DNA of 64,000 nucleotides, taken from assembly GCA_964627195.1 (NCBI GenBank), contig CAZVJU010000003.1, forward strand, positions 1-64,000. The letters are read 5' to 3'. The notes under the pieces are model-generated. The model saw only the letters and a list, made by a program, of their open reading frames with translations, was not told the origin of the DNA and searched no databases. Origin of the DNA: CAZVJU01 sp964627195. GTDB taxonomy: Bacteria; Patescibacteriota; Microgenomatia; UBA8517. The position numbers and the translations under genes were made by a program. Below are positions 1-9,400 of the stretch, one piece after another (position 1 is the first letter of the stretch; the number at the start of each line of letters is the position of its first letter).

Positions 1-85
1 AACAATACGACAGTTCAGATGTTCAAAAATGCGACAATTCAGAGGTTAAATTACAGTCTCATTCGATAAATGGTACGTGCAAATG

Positions 86-91
86 TATAAT
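86..91 (+). promoter_or_regulatory. -10 box (TATAAT) for the HAD gene
   Basis: A perfect TATAAT ends ten bases before the ATG of the HAD hydrolase, so the transcript would start at or just before the start codon. There is no Shine-Dalgarno sequence in the remaining space. This is one of a series of leaderless-type arrangements in the window. No good -35 box is visible. Confidence 0.5.
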
Positions 92-101
92 TTAGAGCAC
101 T

Positions 102-755
102 ATGAGTAAAATAGATTCTGTTAAAGCACTAATATTTGATATTGACGGGACTCTTTCTTCGGAAGTTTCATGGCTGAAATTAACTGAAGGACTTGGAGCT
201 TCGGTTACTAAACACTCGGAAATTTTTGAGAAATATCTTCAGAGAAAAATTCCATACACTAAGGCCAAAGGAGATTTGATTAATTTATGGCAAAGTACGG
301 GGAATGCTAATAAAGCTTATATGTCCCAAATGTTTAGTTCGTGGAAATTGAAGGATGACGCGAACAAAGTCATTTCATATCTCAGGAGCCGTTATAAAAT
401 CGTACTAATTTCCGGATCGGTAGATCTTTACGTTCAGACAGTAGCTGATAAATTACAAATTGAGGACTGGTATGCAAATACCAAGTTGGATTGGGACAAC
501 AAGGATAACCTCATAGATTTCCATTACTTTCGGGACCAGGCACTTAAAAAATTGAGGCAATTCAGACACTTTAAGAAGAAATACTCGTTAGTAAATAGAG
601 AATGCGCCGTTGTTGGCGATGGCGATAACGAGCTTCTTTTATTCCAAAGAGTCAAAGTTTCAGTAGTGGTAAAAAAGGAAAAACCTCACCCGGAACTTGA
701 ACCGTATACTTATAAAAAGATTGATAAACTCACAGAATTAAAGAAAATTTTTTAA
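102..755 (+). CDS. HAD-superfamily phosphatase (SerB-like)
   Basis: A 217-residue haloacid dehalogenase-family hydrolase that would dephosphorylate a small phosphorylated metabolite in the cytoplasm. Motif I is FDIDGTLS near residues 12-19, with the nucleophilic Asp and the general acid two residues later. Motif II is the ISGS near residue 103, and motif IV is the VVGDGDNE near residue 171, which together resemble phosphoserine phosphatases. The cap between motifs I and II is helical and short (C1 type). The substrate cannot be deduced from sequence. The stop codon overlaps the end of the convergent HD gene by four bases. The ATG is chosen because a TATAAT box sits ten bases upstream. Confidence 0.8.
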   Translation: MSKIDSVKALIFDIDGTLSSEVSWLKLTEGLGASVTKHSEIFEKYLQRKIPYTKAKGDLINLWQSTGNANKAYMSQMFSSWKLKDDANKVISYLRSRYKIVLISGSVDLYVQTVADKLQIEDWYANTKLDWDNKDNLIDFHYFRDQALKKLRQFRHFKKKYSLVNRECAVVGDGDNELLLFQRVKVSVVVKKEKPHPELEPYTYKKIDKLTELKKIF

Positions 756-1336
756 AGTTCCAATTCTTCGTGTATACCTTGCAGTGCAGTTAGTGCTATC
801 TCAACAAATTCCTGAAGTGGAATTCCAAGTCTGGATACGCATTCTTCGATTTGTTTTCTATTCACACCCGCTGCAAAAGATTGCGAACTCCATTTTTTCA
901 TTACCGAATCAACCGTAACTGAAGCTAATTTTTTATCGGGTTTAACAAGTGCAACTGCAACAATTAACCCTGTTAATTCATCACAGGTGTAAAGTGCCCA
1001 CTGCATCTTAGTTTTTGGCTGAGGAGCAAAGGACACATATCCCCAGGCATGTGCAGCAATTGCATCATAAATATCCGTTTCGGCATCAGCTTTTCTTAAC
1101 CACTCTAAAACTTTCTTTGTGTGCTCGGTCCGTGCCGTCTCTTTGGTCAGTTCGTAATCCGCATCGTGTAAAAGGCCTGCAATTTTCCATTTTTCCTTCT
1201 CAGTACCCTTCTTTTCACCATCTTCTAAACGATCATATAGCGCTCCCATAACAGCTTCGACTGCATAACAATGCCTCCTCAAATTCATATTTTGCATGTT
1301 GTCATGCAGTAGTTTTAAAGCTGTTTCTCGAGTCAT
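752..1336 (-). CDS. HD-domain hydrolase
   Basis: A 194-residue protein of the HD superfamily of metal-dependent phosphohydrolases. The first metal ligand His lies in the RRHCYAVE segment near residue 22, the HD pair is in GLLHDADYE near residues 54-62, and further His residues follow in TEHTKK and AAHAWGY. This is the pattern of stand-alone HD proteins annotated as predicted hydrolases, often acting on nucleotides. It is the last gene of the minus-strand run that begins with greA and follows the Nif3-like gene after 26 bases, so co-transcription is likely. Its substrate is unknown. Confidence 0.75.
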   Translation of the reverse strand: MTRETALKLLHDNMQNMNLRRHCYAVEAVMGALYDRLEDGEKKGTEKEKWKIAGLLHDADYELTKETARTEHTKKVLEWLRKADAETDIYDAIAAHAWGYVSFAPQPKTKMQWALYTCDELTGLIVAVALVKPDKKLASVTVDSVMKKWSSQSFAAGVNRKQIEECVSRLGIPLQEFVEIALTALQGIHEELEL

Positions 1337-1362
1337 AATGTTTATCTATGATGTAACATAAC

Positions 1363-2139
1363 TTAAATCGGATTTTTTATATCAATAAATTCTACCTTAA
1401 CTTTATTTCCAAAGTGAGCGGTAATTTTCTTACCGAGTTCTTGTACACCAAAATTTTCTGTCGCATAATGCCCGCAGACAAAGTAATTAATTCCTGATTC
1501 TTTCATTCTATGGGGAGTGGATTCAGATGCCTCTCCCGAAATAAACAGCTCAACCCCCCTACTTTCCATTTCCGCTATATTTTCTGCATGCGGTTTTGCT
1601 CCACCCGAAACTATGGCAATTTTTTTAACTCTTTTCGGACCGCCTGCAACAACCAGAACTTCGTGATCAAATAGTTTTTGGCATGTGTGAGCCAGATCGT
1701 GTATGTCCTCTGCTTTACTAAAACTTGCAGTATATCCCCACTCCTCCCAAAAAGGCTCTCCCACTTTAGCTCCAAGTTTTTTTATAATGGTGACGTTATT
1801 GCCAATCTCAGTATGCGCATCCAAAGCGTAGTGAAATCCGACAATAGTAATATTATTTTTGTATATAAGCCGCAGTCTTTTTTGCGAAGAAAGTGGGTAA
1901 CGGGATTGATAGGTTCGCACATCAAAGGCGTGGTGAAATATACAAAAGTTCGAATCTTTGTTAACTGCGTTTTCTAAAAACTCTTCGTTTAAGCTAACTC
2001 CCAATGTAACCTTTTTAACGCTATCTCCTCCCAAAAACTGGACACCATTGACTAGCTCGTCTTTCACTAAAGCCTTGTCAATAAGATCAAGACCAATTGT
2101 TTGATAAATAAAAGCAATCAACTCATCACGTTTTACCAT
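1363..2139 (-). CDS. Nif3-like dinuclear metal-centre protein
   Basis: A 258-residue member of the Nif3/DUF34 family, widespread cytoplasmic proteins that bind two metal ions and have been linked to GTP cyclohydrolase I-type folds; their physiological role is still unsettled. Metal-binding motifs are visible as FHHAFD near residue 69, HYALDAHTE near residue 103 and the C-terminal GHYATENFG near residue 223. The length fits the compact bacterial form without the inserted PII-like domain. Its start lies one base after the stop of the preceding small membrane protein gene, indicating an operon with greA and lysS. Confidence 0.85.
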   Translation of the reverse strand: MVKRDELIAFIYQTIGLDLIDKALVKDELVNGVQFLGGDSVKKVTLGVSLNEEFLENAVNKDSNFCIFHHAFDVRTYQSRYPLSSQKRLRLIYKNNITIVGFHYALDAHTEIGNNVTIIKKLGAKVGEPFWEEWGYTASFSKAEDIHDLAHTCQKLFDHEVLVVAGGPKRVKKIAIVSGGAKPHAENIAEMESRGVELFISGEASESTPHRMKESGINYFVCGHYATENFGVQELGKKITAHFGNKVKVEFIDIKNPI

Positions 2140-2140
2140 A

Positions 2141-2359
2141 TTATTTGTAATACTCTTCGTAAGTGTAACATCTATGAGCCGGATCGGTATCTTTTCTCAT
2201 CCATAAACCACCAAGATAGGCGCAAATGTATTTATTATTTACCGAGAGTTTTTGGAGACCGTAAAGCCCTACAACACCCACAATTATTACACCAACAACA
2301 ATAAGCGGAAGAATAATCGCATCTTTTGAGTCTTTGATATTCTCATTACTCTTTGACAT
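2141..2359 (-). CDS. Small single-pass membrane protein, unknown function
   Basis: A 72-residue protein with a polar N-terminus, one hydrophobic helix at about residues 16-34 (IILPLIVVGVIIVGVVGLY) and a short tail with two cysteines that would lie on the other side of the membrane. I do not recognise a family. The gene is kept because it sits in an operon: 63 bases downstream of lysS and one base upstream of the Nif3-like gene, with an ATG start. Confidence 0.6.
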   Translation of the reverse strand: MSKSNENIKDSKDAIILPLIVVGVIIVGVVGLYGLQKLSVNNKYICAYLGGLWMRKDTDPAHRCYTYEEYYK

Positions 2360-2422
2360 TTATATTGTACGACCTAACCGCCAACATTCTATCTTTAAAG
2401 GCCTGGCCTTGCAAGGTGTATA

Positions 2423-3883
2423 TTATTTATCAGGTCTTAAAGTAGGAAAAAGAATTACGTCTTTGAGTGTATGTTGATTCGTCAAAATTGCCGTAAAACG
2501 ATCGATCCCAAGTCCCCAACCGGCAGTTGGCGGCATTCCATATTCAAGTGCACGAATATAATCCTCATCACTAACTTGATATTCGGAAGCTCCCTTTCTT
2601 CCTCTTGCAACCTCTTCCTCCCATCTCGATTTTTGATCTTGGGGATCGTTTAATTCTGAATAGGCGTTAATTAATTCTGCCCCAGATGCAACCAATTGAA
2701 AACTCTCAACTTTGGAGGGGTCGTCACTCTTTCTTTTTGCTAATGGCCGCATCGAACAGGGATGATCAATTAAAAAAACGGGATTAATTAATTTATCCCT
2801 AACAACTGATTTGTAAAGGGTATCCAAAACTGAAGGAATGTCATTAGTCTGAGATAAATCAATATCTTTTATTTGATCTTTAACCGACTCTTTCAGCTTC
2901 TCTAAATCTTCAAATTTATCTACATCAATCCCTGCATGTTCAAATATCGCATCTTTATACGTTAACCGTTTCCAAGGAGGTGTAAAATCAACTTCCATCT
3001 CACCGTATACAATTTTGTAACTTCCTGTTACTTCCTTTACAATCTCGGAAAGCATCTTTTCCGTAAACTCCATCAAATCATTGTAATTCGCATACGCCCA
3101 ATAAAATTCAAGCATACTAAACTCTGGATTATGCCAGCGGTCAATCCCTTCATTTCTGAAATCGGTCCCAATCTCATATACTTTGCCAAATCCTCCGACG
3201 ATAAGTCTTTTTAGATAAAGTTCGTCAGAGATTCTTAAGTACAAATCAATATCAAGTGCGTTGTGATGAGTCATGAATGGTTTTGCGGTGGCTCCACCAT
3301 ATAGTGGTTGAAGTGAAGGAGTTTTCACCTCCAAGAAACCAGTATCATCAAGATTTTTTCTCAGAAGTCGTACAATTTGAGCGCGTTTTTCAAAAATGCT
3401 TCTAACCCCTTCGTTTGCCAAAAAATCGACGTAACGTTGTCTGTATCTTTCTTCGATATCTTTAAGTCCGTGCCAGACAGACGGGAGCGGGCGAATAGAT
3501 TTGGTAAGAAGCTGATAATTATAAACGTTTAAACTAACCTCCCCAGCTTGGGTTTTTGTAACTTTGCCCTGAGCATACAAAAAATCACCAATATCCAAGA
3601 ATTTTAAAAGTTTGTAAGAATCCCCTAAAGTGTTTTTTTGAAACCAAAGTTGTATTTTACCTGTCTCATCTTTTAAATCAGCGAAGATTACATTTCCATG
3701 TGTTCTTAAACCCCAAAGTCTACCGACCACAGATTTATCTCTTGCTTCCTGATTAACAACTTCTATGATTGGTTCATAAGCTCCGACCACACTTGAGGGA
3801 TAAGGGTCAACACCTAACTCCCTTAGTTTCTCAACCTTCTGAAGCCTAATTTTTCTAATTTCTTCGAGACGCTTTTCTGCCAT
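2423..3883 (-). CDS. lysS: Lysyl-tRNA synthetase, class II
   Basis: A 486-residue class IIb enzyme that charges tRNA-Lys. The N-terminal OB-fold anticodon-binding domain (about residues 50-140, with VVGRLWGLRTHGNVIFADL) is followed by the catalytic domain. Motif 2 is visible as FRNEGIDRWHNPEFSMLE near residue 245 and motif 3 as GWGLGIDRF near residue 462. The length is close to that of bacterial LysRS (about 500). It lies 48 bases downstream of greA; the greA-lysS pairing is known from many bacteria and supports a shared promoter at 4548-4576. Confidence 0.97.
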   Translation of the reverse strand: MAEKRLEEIRKIRLQKVEKLRELGVDPYPSSVVGAYEPIIEVVNQEARDKSVVGRLWGLRTHGNVIFADLKDETGKIQLWFQKNTLGDSYKLLKFLDIGDFLYAQGKVTKTQAGEVSLNVYNYQLLTKSIRPLPSVWHGLKDIEERYRQRYVDFLANEGVRSIFEKRAQIVRLLRKNLDDTGFLEVKTPSLQPLYGGATAKPFMTHHNALDIDLYLRISDELYLKRLIVGGFGKVYEIGTDFRNEGIDRWHNPEFSMLEFYWAYANYNDLMEFTEKMLSEIVKEVTGSYKIVYGEMEVDFTPPWKRLTYKDAIFEHAGIDVDKFEDLEKLKESVKDQIKDIDLSQTNDIPSVLDTLYKSVVRDKLINPVFLIDHPCSMRPLAKRKSDDPSKVESFQLVASGAELINAYSELNDPQDQKSRWEEEVARGRKGASEYQVSDEDYIRALEYGMPPTAGWGLGIDRFTAILTNQHTLKDVILFPTLRPDK

Positions 3884-3931
3884 GCGTTAATTGTAGCCCA
3901 ACTTGAAGATAGATTCAAAGCCAAAGAAGCT

Positions 3932-4399
3932 TTAGGCTATTGATAAAATTTCATATACAACTATCCCTGCCGGAGCTTGGACTTCGACTTTGTCACCTGC
4001 TTTTTTCCCAAGCAAAGCTTGGCCAAGAGGTGAAGTGTGGGAAATTTTTTTCTGTGATGGATCTGCCTCCCATTCTCCGACAATATGAAAAATGTGCTGT
4101 TGACCATTTACTTTTAAAGTTACACTCGTTCCGACTGCTACACCCGAACCGTTTCCTACTGTTTTCACGACTACCGCATTTTTAACAACACTTTCGAGCT
4201 CAGAAATTCTGCCATCCAAAAATTCCAGCTCGTCTTTTGCGGCCTGGTAATCACTATTCTCAGAAAGATCGCCCTGCATCCGAGCATTGGAAAGCCGATC
4301 GACCACTTTCGGTCTTTTTATATTTTGCAACTCATCGAGTTCCTTTTTCAGGGACACTAGTCCCGCCTCTGTAAGTTGAATTTTTCTGTTTCCGTTCAT
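3932..4399 (-). CDS. greA: Transcription elongation factor GreA
   Basis: A 155-residue GreA that rescues backtracked RNA polymerase by stimulating transcript cleavage. The N-terminal coiled coil carries the tip acidic pair in the segment SENSDYQAAKDELEFLDGRI near residues 41-60, followed by the FKBP-like C-terminal domain ending in VQAPAGIVVYEILSI. I start at the ATG at 4399, which gives the usual GreA length; an in-frame TTG at 4474 would add a 25-residue basic extension not typical of the family. The messenger probably begins near 4541, leaving a leader of about 140 bases. Confidence 0.95.
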   Translation of the reverse strand: MNGNRKIQLTEAGLVSLKKELDELQNIKRPKVVDRLSNARMQGDLSENSDYQAAKDELEFLDGRISELESVVKNAVVVKTVGNGSGVAVGTSVTLKVNGQQHIFHIVGEWEADPSQKKISHTSPLGQALLGKKAGDKVEVQAPAGIVVYEILSIA

Positions 4400-4429
4400 A
4401 TGTTTTTCAAAAAAAAATACCCTCTTTTT

Positions 4430-4474
4430 CTTTCGAGATTTGCAAGGAGGACTTAATATTTTTGACTCCTGCAA
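4430..4474 (-). other. Possible leader hairpin upstream of greA
   Basis: In the greA leader the arms TTGCAGGAG (4466-4474) and CTCCTTGCAA (about 4441-4450) can pair with a single bulge around an AT-rich loop. The hairpin contains Shine-Dalgarno-like GGAG on one arm and anti-Shine-Dalgarno-like CTCC on the other. A regulatory role is inference only; no known riboswitch was recognised. Confidence 0.3.
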
Positions 4475-4547
4475 GTTAACCCGAGGTCTTAATGATCTGG
4501 GTGAAAGATATAAGAGAGGGGATTACTAACATGAATGTTACTGGGAA

Positions 4548-4576
4548 AGTATATATACTTGAGATCTTTTTGTCAA
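4548..4576 (-). promoter_or_regulatory. Consensus sigma-70 promoter for the greA-lysS operon
   Basis: Read on the minus strand there is a perfect TTGACA (4571-4576), a 17-base spacer and a TATACT -10 box (4548-4553). It points at greA and is the only strong promoter upstream of the five-gene minus-strand run down to the HD gene. Confidence 0.8.
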
Positions 4577-4663
4577 GCTTAAAAAGTGGCGAAAAACTGG
4601 TATTTTTGAAAACCTCTCATTTACAGAAGTGAAGTTTTGATACTTTTGGTGCATACTTTACTA

Positions 4664-5698
4664 ATGAAACGGTTTAACTTCCACTCCTTTCCCAGAGATA
4701 TCGATTCCGGAACCCTAATAGAGAATTTCTTAGTTTCTGCACTTGCTTCGATTCTGGTCATCAGGGTTTTTTTGCATCTAACCGACTACCCAAGCTTAAT
4801 CGGTAAAGACATCCATATAGCGCATATGCTCTGGGGAGGATTTCTAATGATGGCGGCGCTCATTAGTCTTTTGGTTTTTTTAAATAAGGAAACAAAATAT
4901 ATCGCTTCAATCGTTGGAGGAATCGGCTTCGGAACTTTCATAGACGAGTTAGGGAAATTTCTCACCAAAGACAATAATTATTTTTACCAACCAACAATTG
5001 CTTTTATTTATGTTATTTTTGTTTTGCTTTTTTTGGGGGCGAGAGTGATCGAAAAATATTTTCTACCGTCAAAACAGGAATATGCAATAAATGCACTCGA
5101 ACTGACAAAACAAATTCTCATGCACGATTTGGATGTAGAGGAAAAAGAAAGGGCTTTATATTTTCTCAAACTTAGTGATCCCGAAAACCCTATTGTAAAA
5201 ATGTTATCAAGTGCTTTACAGGAAGTTAAAGCACGTTCTTTAGGAAAACCGAATTTCTTTCACTTACTGAAGGACTTCGCTAAACAAAAATATTTAAAGA
5301 TAACTCAGCATCCACGCTTTATAACAGTCGTCATTAACTTTTTTATTATCGCCTCCTTAATAAATTTATTAAATGCCATTTTTAACTTCAAAACTGCTCA
5401 GTCATTCTCAGATTCAGGCCAGCTAATTTTTTCCATCCTTTCCGGGAGTTTAGTTATCGTCGGCGTTATCATTCTAAGATATAAAAACTCCCGCAAACTC
5501 GGTTATGACTTTTTTAAATTCGCGGTTTTAATTTCAATATTTCTTACCCAGTTTTTCAGATTCCTGGAGGAACAATTATCCGCAATATCAGGTTTACTTG
5601 TGAGTCTTATAATCCTAAGTGTTTTACAGTATTTAATTTATGAAGAAAACTTAGTGGCAAAAAAGAGTGATTTTCATTTATCTGAAAACTCCAATTAG
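4664..5698 (+). CDS. Polytopic membrane protein, unknown function
   Basis: A protein of 344 residues with about eight hydrophobic segments: a first group of four in the N-terminal half, a soluble charged stretch of about 80 residues in the middle (around VEEKERALYFLKLSDPENP), and a second group in the C-terminal half. I do not recognise the family. The ATG at 4664 is preferred over an in-frame TTG at 4637 because it is the first strong start before the amphipathic N-terminus. The gene is convergent with, and overlaps by 21 bases, the MEMO-family gene. Confidence 0.65.
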   Translation: MKRFNFHSFPRDIDSGTLIENFLVSALASILVIRVFLHLTDYPSLIGKDIHIAHMLWGGFLMMAALISLLVFLNKETKYIASIVGGIGFGTFIDELGKFLTKDNNYFYQPTIAFIYVIFVLLFLGARVIEKYFLPSKQEYAINALELTKQILMHDLDVEEKERALYFLKLSDPENPIVKMLSSALQEVKARSLGKPNFFHLLKDFAKQKYLKITQHPRFITVVINFFIIASLINLLNAIFNFKTAQSFSDSGQLIFSILSGSLVIVGVIILRYKNSRKLGYDFFKFAVLISIFLTQFFRFLEEQLSAISGLLVSLIILSVLQYLIYEENLVAKKSDFHLSENSN

Positions 5699-6478
5699 AT
5701 AACTTGTTCCCTGAATAGCAGGATCGCCTTCTAATATTGCCGAGTGACTACTATACCAATTTTCCCAAGAGGTAGAATTGAAGTTTTGCATCGACTTCAA
5801 TAGCAAATATATCGATAGTGGTGAATCCAAGTGGTCGTCCTTAAAACGTAAGATGTTTTGGAAATCGAAACTGTTAATAGATTGGGCACTTTCTTCATTG
5901 TTTTTGATCCCCAAATCTACATTTACATTGTGGGCAAAGTCCACACTAGCGATAAATAAAGTGTCTGTTGGTAAAATCGACGTCAGAAAAACTATTTTTT
6001 CATCTAAATCACTCCTCCCCGCAAAGGGAGAAATGATAAATGGTAAAACCTTAGCCTCGGGAAAATACTCTTTGATATAAGGAAGGTGAAGTGAAATACT
6101 ATGTTCCTTGTCAGCAATCTCGTCTGAAACCAGTACGTCAGGATACTCGTGCAAAAACTTTTCCATTAAAGGATTGTCGAATGAACTTCCGTCAATCACT
6201 TTAGCAGTTACTATGGAATTTGCCTCAGGCACAAAATGATTCGGGCCGAAAATAACTATGTAAGAATAATCTGAGTCGCGTAATTTCTCAAAAGATGTCA
6301 GTATCAATTCCTCCGCCAGTTTATGGTGCGGCAAAATAATACCATGGACAGTTTTTTGCGAGGAGGTCTCACTACCGGCAACCTTTTGTCGGTCAGTACG
6401 TAGTTTTACAAAAGATCCGGTCAACAAAAGTACAAAAATAATCGCAAATAGCCATAATATTTTCGGTGATGAAATCAT
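5678..6478 (-). CDS. MEMO-family (AmmeMemoRadiSam system B) protein, membrane-anchored
   Basis: A 266-residue protein with an N-terminal signal anchor (residues about 7-24) followed by a MEMO1/AMMECR-associated domain related to extradiol dioxygenase-like folds. Candidate metal or active-site residues are His51-His52 in ILPHHKLA, His81 in FGPNHF, His126 and His131 in EHSISLHLPY, and Asp180/His183 in VDFAHN. Cytoplasmic MEMO proteins usually occur with an AMMECR1 domain and a radical SAM enzyme; neither is nearby. Here the domain would face outside. Its ATG directly follows the stop codon of the alpha-2-macroglobulin-like gene with no spacer, so the two are surely translated from one message. 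Confidence 0.8.
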   Translation of the reverse strand: MISSPKILWLFAIIFVLLLTGSFVKLRTDRQKVAGSETSSQKTVHGIILPHHKLAEELILTSFEKLRDSDYSYIVIFGPNHFVPEANSIVTAKVIDGSSFDNPLMEKFLHEYPDVLVSDEIADKEHSISLHLPYIKEYFPEAKVLPFIISPFAGRSDLDEKIVFLTSILPTDTLFIASVDFAHNVNVDLGIKNNEESAQSINSFDFQNILRFKDDHLDSPLSIYLLLKSMQNFNSTSWENWYSSHSAILEGDPAIQGTSYLIGVFR

Positions 6479-9400
6479 TTAATTTCCGAGATTCGACCCT
6501 TCTATTTTTATAATTTGGCCATCAGTTTTTTGGAAGTTGGTCAAATATCTCTGGGATTGAATTATCGCTGGCTCTCCTTCATAATCACCAACTGATCCTG
6601 CCCTTGCAAAATACACCATGTATTTCTTGCCATGCTGTTGCCACCACAAAGAGTTACAGAAAAAGCCTTCGATAATATTATTTTCTTTTTCGCTCACCCA
6701 CCCTTCTGCCGACAGACCGTAATCACTTGGATTTGACATGTATTTCAAACCTGACGGCAAATGATCGGTAATTGTATAACAGCCGGTCGGGGACTTAGCA
6801 AAATCTAAATTAAAGTCAATTCTGACCTCAACTATATCGCCTGTTTTAATACTACTCCCATCACCTTTTACTTTTTTGTAATTTCTTTTAATGCTTAATA
6901 ACTTATCCGTGGGAAGTTTTGCCAAACCCTCAGGACCGACAAAATAACTGAAAAAGGCTTCGGCTTTACCTTCTAATACTTGTAACCTAAAACTATTCAG
7001 CTCGCTTGCCTGAAGAGGAATAGCTATACTTTTACCCTTAGTCAACTCTTTTTGGACGTTTTGATGAGCTGAAACAAACGAAATTCGTGTATCTTCATCG
7101 GGAAGTTTTGCCAACTGGTCGTCAATAAAAGCAATGATCGACAAATCAATAACTACATCTTCGACATTTGGCCTGAAATCTCTGACGTAATTATATAATC
7201 CTTCATCATAAGTTTTTTCAACGAAGCTTCCCAAAAGAAGTGCAGAGGAAGTATTCTCGACATAACTGTCAACTTGGCTTTTACCTTTTAATTCAGCTTG
7301 AATTCTGATGTAGGGAGAATAGTCATAAGCATAGTCAGCCAGGATATCATAATATAAATCTCTTGCCTTCTCGCTATCATCAGCAGCAATTAGCGCCATT
7401 GCCAAGGTTACCTTTTCTTCGTATGTGGAAATAAAATTCTGAAGTACCTGTAACTCATTTACTTTCGGCTTACCGAGCTTTGTCAATCCCCAAGAAGCAT
7501 ATATTTTTTGTAGATTCCCGCCGCCCCCCTCACTCAGCTTACTCTCAAAATAAGATATCATCTTTTCTTTTTGTGCCGGATCCTCGCTGAAAGGATTTCC
7601 GTCAATAGATAGTGCCCAAACAGTAGTACTTAAATCACTACCTCCCCAACTAACCTGGCTCAGCCCGCCGTCAAAGTTTTGGAATTTTTTCAGTGCTTCT
7701 TTATCAACCTTACAAAAATCATCATCAAATCTTTTTACTAGCAAATTGGCCGCAGATAATTGTGCAAGCTGTTTTTCAATACGGTTACTTCCGGTAAAAC
7801 AATAACGAGCAAGGTCAGCGTAATATGTCCCACGGCCTTTATCACTTACTACCAACCTTGCCGGTTTATCCTCCAAAACATCGCTTACCTCGGCGGAATT
7901 GATAACCTGACCCTTGATGAGATCATATTTTTTAAAATAGTCAAAAATTAGCCGTGAACTAATAACTTTAAATGGTAACTTTATGCCATCTTCCAAATCA
8001 CCAACTTTGCCGCGCACAGAAACTTTATAATCGCCTACCCCAAGAACCGGAAAAGGAAAAATAATACTTCTATAGGCATTGGTTTCTTTTCCCAGATTTG
8101 AAATTTCCTTGTCCCCGTCAAAAAAGATTGCTTTAAAATCAACTTTGTCCTCGGGCGATAAACCCTTACCAAAAGATCCTCCTGTCGCAAAGGGTTTGTC
8201 TTTCAGAAGGTATTCCGCGGGAAATTGACTTGTCACAAAGAAATCTTTGGTTGCAACAACCCTGCCTTCTTGTTGACCAGCATCAATATTTTGGTTTACT
8301 GCTTGGGCATAAGCTATCCAGGTTGTTATATTGTCCGGTAAGATAAATGCGAAACTGGCGATACCGTTATCATCGGTTAACTCTCTACCGAAAAAGGCAG
8401 CGTCCTTAAATATGTCCCTATCGCCTCCTCCACCCCCACCCTTTTCCGCCTGAGACTCGTCAGGGAAAATAGGTTCATGGGAACTGTAATTGTAATAAAT
8501 TAAACTCTGAACTGATTGATAAAGGCTAGATAAGATACTGGGTTTCCTGACGGCATCCAGTGCAGCCAAAGCTTCATCAACAAGCACCAAGTTCACACTT
8601 GCCCCGCTAACCGGATTATCTCCCTTCTTTACTTCCACTGACACTTTAGCTTCTTCACCCGGTTGATATTTTTCTTTGTCAGGAGATATTGTCAGGGAAA
8701 GTTCACTATCCTTGCTTTTGTAGGAGATCATAAAGCCGTTAAAATAATTCTGTTGCCCGTAATAAAAGTAATCCGAACAATACCAATCCCTGCGGCACGG
8801 TGCAGAAACAGTATTATAAGATTTCCCTGTGAAGATATATGAACCGATGTAAATATTCGGCACATACTTTTGGTCAAATGAAAAACTGTAACTCGGGCCG
8901 TCGGTCAAAATTACTTCCTGTTTGCCCCGATTAGCGATAATAAAAAGAAAGCGGTTATCGGCAGTGTCCGGGTATTCGCTATCACCATAGACAATATTTA
9001 ACTTAACCTCCTCGCCCAAAGAATAAGTACTTTCCTCCTTGTCCAGATTTAGCTGGGGAAAGTCTTTTTGGTCATCTCCGTAGTTAACTGCCTCCGTATG
9101 GTAATAATAGTACTGGCTGGTTTTTGCGGGGTGATTATCAACGTCCTTCACTTCCAATTCCGCAACATAGCTTTTTCCTTCTTCCAACTGAAAGTCATAA
9201 TTTATAGCCCCTTCGCCGTCAGTTTTTACTTTTTTATCATCAACAGTTTCTTCGTGGCGGATATAGCTATAAGTTTTCCGTGTAACTTTTTCGATAAAGT
9301 CGTAATATGTTCCCGAGTCCTTTTTCTCATACCAAGTTTTCTTAATCTTAAGGCTAACATCTTTGTCGGCTGCAGGACTACCCTCCACATTATTACCTTC

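Noticed and set aside
4400..4474. N-terminal extension of GreA from a TTG codon
   Set aside because: GreA proteins start close to the KIQLTEAGL segment; the extension is basic, lacks family support and would start inside a leader hairpin.
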